Shown: positions 10,101-22,100 of the stretch, one piece after another
Position numbering within the stretch: position 1 is the stretch's first letter
How the letters are laid out: every line of letters begins with the position of its first letter
NCBI GenBank assembly: GCA_009801015.1
Contig: VHZZ01000002.1
Coordinates: forward strand, 421,543 to 456,765
Reading direction: 5' to 3'
Length of the DNA: 35,223 nucleotides
DNA from: Silene noctiflora
Taxonomy: Eukaryota; Streptophyta; Magnoliopsida; Caryophyllales; Caryophyllaceae
Notes under the pieces: model-generated
What the model saw: the letters and a program-made list of their open reading frames with translations, nothing else
Told to the model about the DNA's origin: nothing
The model's database searches: none
Made by a program: the position numbers and the translations under genes

Positions 10101-13100
10101 TTATCCTTTGAAACACTTCTTTTCCTGTATGTAATAACCTGTTTGGAGTTTTCTCGCATGGACTTGCTTCTTTTTTTTTTTTTTTTTTTTTTGTTACCAA
10201 AATAACTATAAGCCCACTCTAGCAAGCTGGGTAGTGGTTACTTATTACCAGTTTCTGCTAAATTTATGCCCGTAAAAAATATTTTTTTAATCTATGTTCT
10301 ACACTTCTATCTGCTGGAATTGGTCACTATAAAGGGATAGTAAATGCCAAAAGTGTTAGAATATCTGAAAATTGAAACGTGCTATTTGAATAGAGGCTTA
10401 ATGCAAAATTTTGGTATACGGTTTAAGTGATGATCACAATGTTGCGGTATTGAGATGTCACATATGCTCACGATGTTTACCAAATGTGTTAGTTCTTTAA
10501 CTTCTGAAGTCAGAAATTCTACTGACTCTCCAAGCTAACAATCTATGATCCCTCTCTTTTTTCTGAAGTGTCAAGTATATAACACCGTTTGCTAATGCGC
10601 ATGTATACTGATATTTTTTCTCTCAAGTAAGACCAAGTTGCAAAATGGGAGGACTATATCGCAAATATTTTGAGGTATTGGTTGTCATGGGGAAATATTG
10701 ATCCTTTTTACAGAATGTTTTCTGGTGCGAAATAGCGTTATGGCGAACTGGAATTGAGTTACTTAACATACACATTTTAGTACCTTGAGTCCTTGACTAG
10801 AAGGGAGTGTGTGCATAATATATTAAATTATTCGTGCACACCTAACATGCATTACTTCCTATCAGAGATGGTTGACAAAACAACTATGGGAGAATAGGCC
10901 TGAACCCTTGACCAAAAGTTGTATAAGTACCTTCACCCAAAACTAAAGCGCTAATGGTTTTTTCCAGCACAGTTAAACAAAACTAAAAGCTCTAGATGTC
11001 CAAGTCCTGGTCGACCCTTCTAAGATCATTTACTGCTCATGCTTAAATAGAGGCAATGTGATTTGTAATATTTCAAATGTTGATAACGAGTCCCTCGTAT
11101 AAGAATCTGAGCTGTTAGAAGATAATGTCAACCATCAGGCACCTCATATTTTTATTTTTATTAATCTTCTTTCCAATAAATTGCTGTAGTCGCTTCGGTA
11201 AATTTGTTGAGATTCAATTTGACAAGAGTGGAAGAATATCTGGAGCAGCCATCAGAACATATCTCCTTGAAAGATCTCGTGTTTGCCAAGTTTCAGATCC
11301 AGAGCGCAACTATCACTGTTTTTATCTTCTCTGTGCAGCACCAAAAGAGGTATAATAGTTTTAATGTACCCGCAGCTTGAGCTGTATTTTCTTAATCCTG
11401 TGCACACTTTTATTCCTTTGAATGGTTTTTTTTTCTTTTTCAGGAGGTTGAGAAATACAAACTTGGAAATCCTAGATCGTTTCACTATCTTAATCAGTCA
11501 AATTGTTATGAGTTAGTCGGTATAAACGATGCAAAAGAGTATCTTGATACAAGGAGAGCTATGGACATAGTTGGAATAAGTCAACAAGAACAGGTATAGT
11601 TTATTTGGTGCCAGTAAAGCTTCACTGCATATATGTGAATAGCTGAATATAAACTCTCTGCCTTTTGGGTTGAATTCATTTGAAGGACGCTATTTTCCGC
11701 GTAGTTGCTTCTATTCTTCATCTGGGTAATGTAGTATTTACCAAGGGCCAAGAAGTCGATTCTTCTGTTCCCAAGGATGATCAATCCAAGTTTCATCTTC
11801 AGACAGCAGCAGACCTTCTCATGTATGTTTGTGACGTTTGGAAATTCATTGTGTATGTGATCGGTCACTTGGCTATTGGTTGCCATACTGTTTTGATTTT
11901 GAATTTTTGATCTTTAATTTAGGTGCGACATTGTTGGCTTGGAAGATGCTCTCTGCAAACGTGTAATGGTTACTCCAGAGGAAGTGATAAAGAGGAGTCT
12001 TGACCCAAGGGCTGCTACAACTTCTAGAGATGGTCTAGCAAAAACTTTATATTCCCGCCTTTTTGATTGGTATTTAACGTGTTTATGTCTCTTGTATTTT
12101 GTTATTGGTTATTTTTTTGTAGCTTATCTGCGATATTTTTTTATGCAAGTTTTTTTCAGAATTATTCTTCAATGTACAGGTTGGTGGATAAAATCAACAA
12201 TTCCATTGGTCAAGATCCTACCTCAACATGTTTGATTGGGGTCCTTGACATATACGGTTTTGAAAGCTTCAAGACTAACAGGTAAAGAAGGTGAATGTTG
12301 CGGTTTTATACTTCTATAGTTCTTTAGCTAGTATGTTACTTAGTTCTTCAGTTGTGCAGTTTTGAGCAGTTCTGCATCAATTACACCAACGAAAAGCTGC
12401 AACAACATTTTAATCAGGTCAATACTTCGATATAAATGATGAAAGTTAGACTAGTCTCCTATGTGCTCCATGATCTATTTTGTATGACAAAGCTTTGTTT
12501 CATCGGAGCTGCAGCATGTATTCAAGATGGAGCAAGAGGAATACACTAAAGAGGAAATTGATTGGAGCTATATTGAATTTGTGGATAATCAAGATGTGTT
12601 GGACCTCCTTGAAAAGGTATACCTTGTCAATTTTATGTTTCAATATATATGTTATTTTAGCCAAATGTTAGTGAATCAAAATAAGAGACACGAGTTAGAT
12701 ATTGATGCACTAGCCTCTTTCAAAAAACAAAAGAGAGATTCTTGTAAGGAATGAATCATGATGCAATATCGGTAATATTACACAAAGATGTAAAATAAAA
12801 AATGTAAACAAATAGCAATATGAAACAGGACAATTTTTGTTCAAACAGTTAGAAATTGAGTACTGATGGATGTATTTTGTTGCAAGTTATGCGCTCGTAA
12901 ACTGTAAAATAATTCTGAAATTGTCTTGCATTTTTTACCTAATTGGTTCCCCCTTACTCCCCGTTTTGATTGAAGCTTGGCTGTGCATTGGTTTAGATTA
13001 AAGCTCACAATATTCTTCTGCCAACTGGGCATAAATTGTTGCATATAGCAGGGTCCGCAGCATTCTCTAACGTTCTTTTTTATTTGCATGAGCTTATTTT

Positions 13101-16100
13101 GCTTCCAGGATCCTTCTAAAGGCCGTTCTCTTGGTAGCAAAGTTATTTAAGTGTGGTTTGATAAACATAAAAAGGATTCTGAATTATAAAAGTTTCTGTG
13201 TTTTTCTCATTTTTATCTATGCAGAAACCTGGAGGAATCATTGCACTGCTTGATGAAGCTTGGTAAGATATTTTGTGTACCTTCAGTTTCTGTGTTTTAC
13301 TATTTTGTATTATGTTTCACTCCCCTTTTGTTTTTCACTTTTCCTTTTCAATATTTTCGCATTTTGAGGTGTGCGATCACCCATGGATGGTTCTAAAAGA
13401 TGATTCATGTCAGCCGACCCCAAATCATTTTGGGATTAATAGCATAGGTTATTTGAATAAAACTAGACCCCACATGTAACTATGTAAGGTACAGTAATTA
13501 TTATTACAAAATCAATGGTTCTGATTGTTATTTTCTCTTCTGGCACTTATTATTTCCAGTATGTTCCCAAAGTCGACTCATGAAACCTTCTCACAAAAGT
13601 TATATCAGACTTTCAAAACTCACAAGCGCTTCGTCAAGCCAAAGTTATCTCGTACTGATTTCACCATTGCGCATTATGCCGGAGAGGTAACTTGGATAGT
13701 TTTTCCCTATTCTCAGCTAATCATGGGCTCCATATAACTGCCTTTAGAATACTTATTCTTCATGTTTACCATGCTTTAGGTTCAATACCAATCTGATCAG
13801 TTTTTGGACAAAAACAAAGATTATGTTGTTCCTGAACATCAGGACCTGCTGGGTGCTTCCAAATGCTCTTTTGTAGCAGGCCTTTTCCCTCCTGTTCCTG
13901 ACGCAACCAAGTCTGCTAAGTTCTCGTCCATTGGTTCTCGATTTAAGGTGCCTGATATTCATTCACTTTATCAGCCTTTATGTTTGCATATTTCACTACA
14001 ATGAGTCTCCAACATAATCGTTATGCGATTTCTTATTTGATAGTATAAAAGTAGTGTTTGATCTCATATGTAAAATCTTCTCGTATAAGTATCTGTGATT
14101 ATAATTTTATTACAGTTAAAGCTTAACTTCATAATCTTCTTGATCCAGCTGCAACTTCAACAACTGATGGAAACACTGAATTCTACAGAACCTCACTACA
14201 TCAGATGTGTAAAACCGAATAATCAACTAAAACCTGCTATTTTTGAGAATGTGAACGTCATGCAGCAGCTGCGTTGTGGTGTGAGTAAAATATCAATGAC
14301 CGGATTTATATTTTGCTTTTATTGATTTTGTTTGCCTTCTCTGTACTAACTCTTCTGTTTAGGGTGTTCTAGAAGCAATTAGGATCAGCTGTGCCGGATA
14401 TCCCACACGCAGGACGTTCTTTGAATTCATCAGCCGTTTTAAAATTCTTGCTCCAGAGGCAGTGACAGGGAGGTAATTATTGATTCACATACATAATTTT
14501 AATGGTTAGCTGTGCTCCTGTTGAGATGGTGCAACCAATGAGCTCTGCTGAATTTTGCTGTATACAGAGATCCTGAAAAGGTCATGTGCGCAAAAATCTT
14601 GGAAAAGATGGGGCTAGTTGGATATCAGGTTAGAGAAGGACTGCTCTTTATCTACTTCTCACGACCTACTATGATTTTTAGGTTTTTATCTAAACTCTGC
14701 ATAATTCTGAATTGGGTTCAATGTCTGCCTTAATACCATGACTTGTTTTTTTTTTCTTTTTCTTTTTTTCTACTTCCATGATGCTGTAGTAACTTTAATA
14801 ACTTTGTTGTCGTTTACTACCCCATTGATTAGTATAGATGAAGGCTGTCCAATTTCGTGCCTTTCTAAGAGGTCATTTTCTGTTTCTATTTCAACGGTGA
14901 GACACTCTTATGGTTGTAAGTTGTAAGTAAGTTGTAACATTTGTAGACTATATATTCTGGAGTCCTCATGTCAATTTGCTTGCTTTTGTGCCATGTCTGC
15001 TTGTTTCTCTAGCGACGTGCATGGCTAGGTATTACTTAGATGGTTCCATTGATATTTTAATGTTTCTTTTTAATATTTCTGTACGCATGATGAAAGTTAG
15101 CTTGACAATTTCAGTCTCTCTTCTTACTGCTGACACTAATATATATCCTGGGATATGTTGATCGTTCCTTATCTACTTGTAGCTTGCTCGATTCAGTCTC
15201 TTAACTTCAATGCTTGCTCTTATTAAATAGATTGGGAAAACAAAAGTTTTTCTGAGGGCTGGTCAAATGGCTGAGTTAGATGGCCGCAGAGCTGAGAAAC
15301 TAAACAATGCTGCCAAGGCTATCCAACGGAAAATTAGAACTCATATTGCACGTCAATATTTTCTAACTTTGCGCAACACTGCTACACTTATGCAAACATT
15401 ATGCAGGGGTAAGCCTCCTTGGCATTTTGAAACATGATTTACTTTCCCGCGTTCACAATGTTCTTCCCATTTGACTTTTTGAGGTCAGAGTTCAATACTC
15501 TACTGTAAATGTATAAAAAAATATAAAAAAATCTCTCATAAAATTATATTCCAGTCAAAAATTTATTTAAATAGAAAACAAACATGGTCTAAGTGTAGCC
15601 TCAGAGACAGCGTAAAGTCAAATTGGATGATCATTGTGAAAACAATGTAGCTTTTTATTAGAGAATCTTCCGTTATCTCACATTATTCATACATTCAAAG
15701 AGTTATGAAATGTCTCTCTGACATTCCTTTTTTCTTCGCCTCCTCTTTCCTGCCTGGAAAACTGATAGGAAGGCTGGCTTTCAAGGTATTTGAGAATCTG
15801 AGACGAGAGGCATCTTCCATTAAAATTCAGAAGAACTTGCGCAGGCACTTGTCCAGAAAGTCTTACAGAGAAGCTCAGCTCTCAGCACTCACCTTGCAGA
15901 CAGGTGCACGCGTCATGGCTGCTCGCAATGAATTCAGATTTAAAAAGCAAACAAAAGCAGCTATGGTTGTCCAGGTTAGAATTTAACATTATTCTGGATT
16001 TTTTTTTTTCATTATTGTTAGATGAATTTCATAATTTGGACTGCATTATCACAGACGCGTTGGCGATGCTATTTAGCATATACGTATTATAAGAAGCTCA

Positions 16101-19100
16101 AATGGGCAACAATTCATACACAATGCAGGTGGAGGGGACGACTAGGTCGAAAAGAACTACGGATGCTGAAGATGGTATGTACACTAAATGTCTACTGGTG
16201 TTCTCTTGAATTTATGTGTACATTTGTACTTTTTTTTTGTATACTGTCATTGCAAAGTAGTTCACCTTTCAAAATTTGAGTATGATACATAACATTACAA
16301 ACACACTCATTATAAACTCCATTGAAGAGACACCAACAAGCATGGAATTAGATCTCAGTATGAGACTTAATCTCGGAATCACTAGTTACAAACTGATCTC
16401 GGTCAATGTGCTGTAAATATGGACGATAATGCTCGAATATGCCGCGGAAACCTTCAGACACGTGATAACTTGGCTGCAATTTGGTGTCAAAGTCAATATT
16501 TGATTTCATGCGAACAAGTGAAGTTGAAGTATTTTTATTCTGTTCTGGATTGGTAGCTCTTTATTTTATTGTGTTGCCTGAAAGTTTAAGCAACCAATAG
16601 AGACTTATTTAACCTGCTGTAATTAACGTGACAAGCTAGAGGCAGAGAATTTATTTTCTATTTACTGTTTAACATTGTCTGTCATGACCTTTTAACTAGC
16701 TTTTAATAAACCACTTATGTGCACATGTGAACTTTGTATTAGGCTGCCAGAGAAACTGGTGCACTCAAAGAAGCAAAAGATAAACTCGAGAAAACAGTTG
16801 AAGACCTCACATGGCGCCTGCAGTTGGAAAAACGTCTAAGGGTAACACTCTTGTTACTATTGGGCACAAAAAAAAAAACATTGGATATCTGACTTGGCGT
16901 GTGCTTAAATCTGTAGTAATACATTTTGTGAATGTTGGCATGCCATTAATCAATATATATATTTGATTTGATTTTTTACAGACGGACTTAGAAGAGTCTA
17001 AGGAGCAGGAGATGGCAAAGTTGCAACAATCTTTGCAAGATATGCAAAAGAATATGCAGAAGAAAATTGATGAAAAAGACGAATTACTAGCCAAAGAGCG
17101 TGCAGCAGCTCAAAAGGCGATCGAAGAAGCATCGTCTTCTGTCGTAGAAACTCCAGTTACTGTAGTAGATACTGAAAAAATTGAGACTTTAACAGCAGAA
17201 GTAGACAGGCTAAAGGTAATTTTACTGTAAATTTGCATGCATATAGTCTGCAGTGAGATGATTTCATACTTATACAATGTGAGACGAGCCCTATTTAACT
17301 AAAATCCTCATGTATATACCTACGGAAAACATAAATCAATGAATAGCTACCCATGTTAGTTATCAAGATAATCTTATAATGACACAGTCTCATACTTCGT
17401 ATGATGTTTCGTGTTTTGACCATATTTCCTATGCTTGCCTGTGTCTCAATGTTATTTAAAAAGTTCCACTCTACTTGCATATTTGGAAGATTTACCCTCA
17501 CTTCCTTTTTACCTTGCTTGTCATAATATCCTCATATTTGCCGGTCTGATAGGAGGCTTTTGGAAGTCTCATCAAGTAAAAGACAATCGATTGTTTGTTC
17601 AAAATTTTTCTTTTGACCTTTTACTTTTCTTTTCCAAAGAATTAACTGTACATATTATGCAGGAATCATTAGGGTCAGAAAGAGAAAAAGCTGAGGAGTG
17701 GGAAAGAAAGTATGTGGAAGCTCATGAATCAAGTGAAGAAAATCGAAAGAAATTAGAAGAAACAGAGAGAAGAGTTCATCAACTGCAAGATTCTCTCAAT
17801 AGGTAGTGTAAAATTACGTTTTATGCGTGTTTATGCATGTTCTTTTTCGTAACTTTTGACTTTTCTGAGGTAAGACCTGTGCTCTTTTCCCTTTTGACGA
17901 GTCTTATGGTGGTGTTGTTTCCCAAAAAAAAAAATCTCCAAGGGACTCCCAACCTATACAAGGTAATTCATACCCTCAAGACACTATTGCAAAAATATGG
18001 ACTGTAACTACAAATTATGCAGTTACTGACAGGATAAGTGGGTAATTTATGGAAGTAATGATTATTGGTTTGATGAGCCTCAGAAGGATGTTAGATTAGG
18101 AATTTAAAATAGTCCTGCGAACCTTTAACACTACACATACTCACATAGTACACACGAGACAGAATGATTTTCTTTGGATTCTTTCTTTCATTTTCTTTGA
18201 AGAGCTTTAGCGGACAGTTTTGTGTGCTTATTAACAGAATGAGCTATATTGGCATTTTAGACTAATTAAATTTCACTTGCGAAGGACTGCTTGAATTCCT
18301 TAACTTTGATAGAGGTTTGTACATACCTAAGCCAAGAGATTAATATTCAGATTCTTGGGAGAATTTATTGTTGGATATTTTAGGTGTTTCGTCGTTATTT
18401 TTGAGGCCATAGTTCTAAACCATTCTATTCGACCAGAGTTGGGTGAAGGGAAAACCACGAGTTATTTTCTAGAAAGACGAATTTTGGCCAATTGCCATTG
18501 TCACTCTGGTCCTTTGTAGGAAATGAATTGTTCTTGTTCAACTTCATTGTTTGGTCCTTTAGGTTTAATATTTGCCACTAAGCTTCTACCATTGATGAAG
18601 GATTGATTATGGAAGTACCTTTGTTCTCTTTTTCCTTTAGTTTTATATTTTGCTATAAGTCTAAAAGGAGATAATGCTTCGTTTCTCTTGGATAGTGTTA
18701 CGATAATAAACTAAAAAAAAGGACTCAATAATAGATAGCCGCTGTTCTTATATTTTGCCAAATCTCGTTTTCCAATAATCTTCAACTGATACATGTGTTA
18801 TTTTCCATTTTTACTTGGTCTAAATTTTTATCTGAGAATGAGATTTTCGGAATACTATCTGACGAGAAACATCCCGTTTGGTGCTCTTTATTGGATTGGC
18901 TCTGAACGCTCAACAGAATATTGGCCTAGATTTGAGCTGGGCTCAATGGATACCTTCCTTAACGTTTGTAGGTGTGCAAGCCATGTAATACTACTGATCT
19001 TTGGAAGTCTCATCTGTTAGGCAAACCCCCATCTTGTAGGGAACTTTAACTGAAAAATAGCTAATTATAGAAGCTCATACTTCATTGACTAATGATAGAT

Positions 19101-22100
19101 GTGATTAGTATGTCTCAGGATGATGTCCTGCATGTCAGACCAGTTCTCGGAGCTGAAAACGATTTTGCATGCCTCAAACTCAAGTTCTACTTCAGTGCAT
19201 ACAGTCAGAGATGCCCGCACTGATGTTTTCTCCTCTTCTTCTGATGACTCATCCTCTGCTTCTGAAATCACTTGTGCGGGTCCCTCTTCAACTCGAACAA
19301 ACTTTTCCTTCTTAAATCCCGATGCTCTCCAGTTGATCATTCAGGATCTTACTCATCCTGACGTTACAGGTTAGCTCAGCCTTTATAGTGCCATGTCTAC
19401 TCTACTCTCATAGTTCCTCACCGCTCGTTTCATAATTGGATCACTATTCCATATTCCAAAACAGCATTTGATACCTTGATAGTGCCTTTTCAAATTTGTT
19501 ACATATAGGATATGCTGAGTAACGATATTGTCTTTCTCTCTCTTGGTGCTTGCATTGTGCAGGGTCTGACAACTGGGATAGTGGTCAGGAGGGGGCCTTT
19601 GATGACTTTTTCTGACGGAAGTTGCTCTTCCTACCTTTTTCAATTCCTTAGATTGAAGTTCTTGGTCTAAAATACACATCCACTCTTGGACGACCTAAGC
19701 AACTGTTCATAAGATAGGTTAGAGGCTAACCAGTCGTATAGTCCCCCTTTTGAATGACGTTAAATGGGAAACATTTATATATGTCTTGAGCACTCTCACT
19801 CTACTTATTGTAGAAAATCATCTTCAGTAATTGAAAATGTTGGACACAACCAATTCTCCTTGCTTCTGATCCGTCCCTGACCTCCTGTCACATAGCAAAG
19901 GATTCAAACATGTTAGCCTTGTTTGATATAGTTCCCTTCAAATTTATATGGTCGTTTTCTAGTCGGAATTTGGTTTCTGAAAATTATTCTCTTGAGTTGA
20001 TAAGATTTATTTGGAACATATTTACCTTAGCATTCCTCCTAAAAATATTTCTCTCAACACATGAATGCTTTGTGTACCCAATATGGTTCAGCTGTTAGAA
20101 ATATGCCAATGCTCTTAAGCCTTTCTCCTTTCTCTACTGTCCATGGCCCATCTTTTCTTTTTCTTTTTTGGGTGATAGATACATACCAGATTACAAGTAA
20201 TGTCCAAATGTTATGTCAGCCATTTATTATCATGAAGAATTTGTCAAACCAAGTGGAATTTATTTTTGTTAGTTTGTCCAGATAGCTTTTCAATCCTATC
20301 TTTAGATTTCCTTGAAAGTCTCCTCTATATTGCTCATGCTCATAAATTATGTTAAGGCTTGAGCGTTCCATATGCTTTTGCTTGAGCCTGTTGCATTGCC
20401 CAGAAAGACGACATTCCCCCCTCCTACACCAGTACCAGTTGAAGACCCCACAAAGCTGCATTGTTTGATCCAACCTCTTCAGACTTCCATTTTGTTCTTG
20501 TCTAACATCTTTGGTAAGTCTCGTTATTCTGCCTACATCTTGCTAACAGCCTTAATAATTTCTCTTAGATCTAATTTGCTGTCCCTACTGTTCCGGAAAG
20601 ATATCTTATGCGAAAAGATCTGGTTTTGTAAAGTTTAAACATAGCCAGTCTCCTAATTTCTGAAACCAATTGATGAAGTTCTTTTCGAATTGATGTAAAT
20701 GATATGGGTTGTAGTAATGACCTCTGGGATTGGTCTTCTACTGATTGAGGGGAGAAGAGTCTTAATCTAGAGATCTGAAACTTATGCCTATGGCGCTAGA
20801 AATCAGTCTGTTTGGCGTAGCCGTATATGCTTTAATGATCTGAGAGAGCTTTCTGTTAATCCAAGCAGTCACATGTTCCTCAGAGTCCTAAACTCTTCCT
20901 TTATAAGTTCAAATAGGGATTTTTGATCGGAACGCCTGGTCCCTGTTTGAAGTTATGAGTCTATTACCGTCTTACCGCGTAAAGGATGCATGTGATTATG
21001 TGATCACCATGTGGAGAATATCCTGAAGTTGTGAGACACATGGCTTGTCAGAATTCACAGAGACCCACCTAACTTATGGACAACCTTGTTACTGCATTTG
21101 GTGTGGATTGATAATGCATGTCTTGCATGGAGGTGGCTCTATGCTCTTAGCCAATGTGATTCATTAAGGAATAGACAATACTGTAAGTGGTGGTTCTTAT
21201 CAAAGTTCTTTTGAACTTGACTGTTTTTCCTCACATGGGGCAAGTGTCGGATTTCTGATCCTTGAGACTTTAGGTTGATTACGATGCATATGTACTTCAT
21301 ATTCTGTCCTATCATGCATTTAAGAGAAAACATGGGGCTTTCTTTCTGGATGTGGGACTTGCTCTAGATGAATTTTGAGACGGACTCGCGCGAGCCTCAG
21401 TATAGATCATTTGACTGTAGCACAGAGGTGCAGGAACTAATTCACTGTCTTGATTTTGATCTTTTTGTGGAATTTACTATATTTGGGAAGATTGAGATTT
21501 GGGAGTTCTTGTTTGAATTGTTTGGGTTTATTTATTGATTGAGATAAAATGTGAGCTGTGTCACCTGGTGTTTTCTAGAATAAAAGCAATGTTCACGGTG
21601 TACTCTAACTTTACAGCCATCCTATGATCCAAGTCCCACATGGCACTTGTCTTGGTACCGTATATAAGGGAAGCCTTACCGCTAGTGCCATATCGCTAAT
21701 ATGTGGTGAACTTCGTATCTATCTGACTATTCTTATCTAACCTCCAAACTTGATAGAAGCTTTCATTGTGCACTCCTTAATTGGAGGACTGATAAAGCAG
21801 TATCATTGTTTTCAAAGCCTTAGGTAGCCCTTCGATAATGCACGAGCTCAAACTTTCTTATGATCAGGGTTAACTTGAGCTTTAGCTTTACATGCTTTTA
21901 GAAGAAAAAGTTTCAGAATCTAGATGATGATTTATCAGCTTTGTGAACTATTAGTGTTTGTTCTATTACACAAAAAGGATCGTAGTATTTTCACTTCGTT
22001 CTCAATGTGTAATGTGTCTAAGAACTAGTTACTTTGAGGGGCCTTAGTTTGAATTCTTACCTAGTGGACTTAGGATTAAGTGAAGAGCAACTTCCAGCAA

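Larger units (their letters stand above)
7391..15408 (+). other. Myosin XI exons 2-20: SH3-like N-terminus, motor domain and first IQ motif
   Basis: Residues about 10-57 ([17 protein letters not shown]...) are the SH3-like subdomain. The motor spans about 58-730. The P-loop GESGAGKT is at 156-163 and binds ATP. Switch I NNNSSRFGKF is at 209-218, and switch II DIYGFE at 434-439. The actin-contact segment [11 protein letters not shown] is near 623-633, and the converter/lever junction VFLRAGQM near 716-723. All nucleotide-binding residues are present, so an active ATPase is expected. The last exon of this block enters the neck ([12 protein letters not shown]). The only mild change noticed against family memory is VQYQ where most members have VTYQ (residues 554-557). 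Confidence 0.92.

Noticed and set aside
19089-19340. Antisense 83-codon frame rich in Glu/Ser ([13 protein letters not shown])
   Set aside because: It is the mirror of the Ser/Asp-rich + strand fragment, which has matching splice sites and an in-phase second exon; the antisense frame does not.
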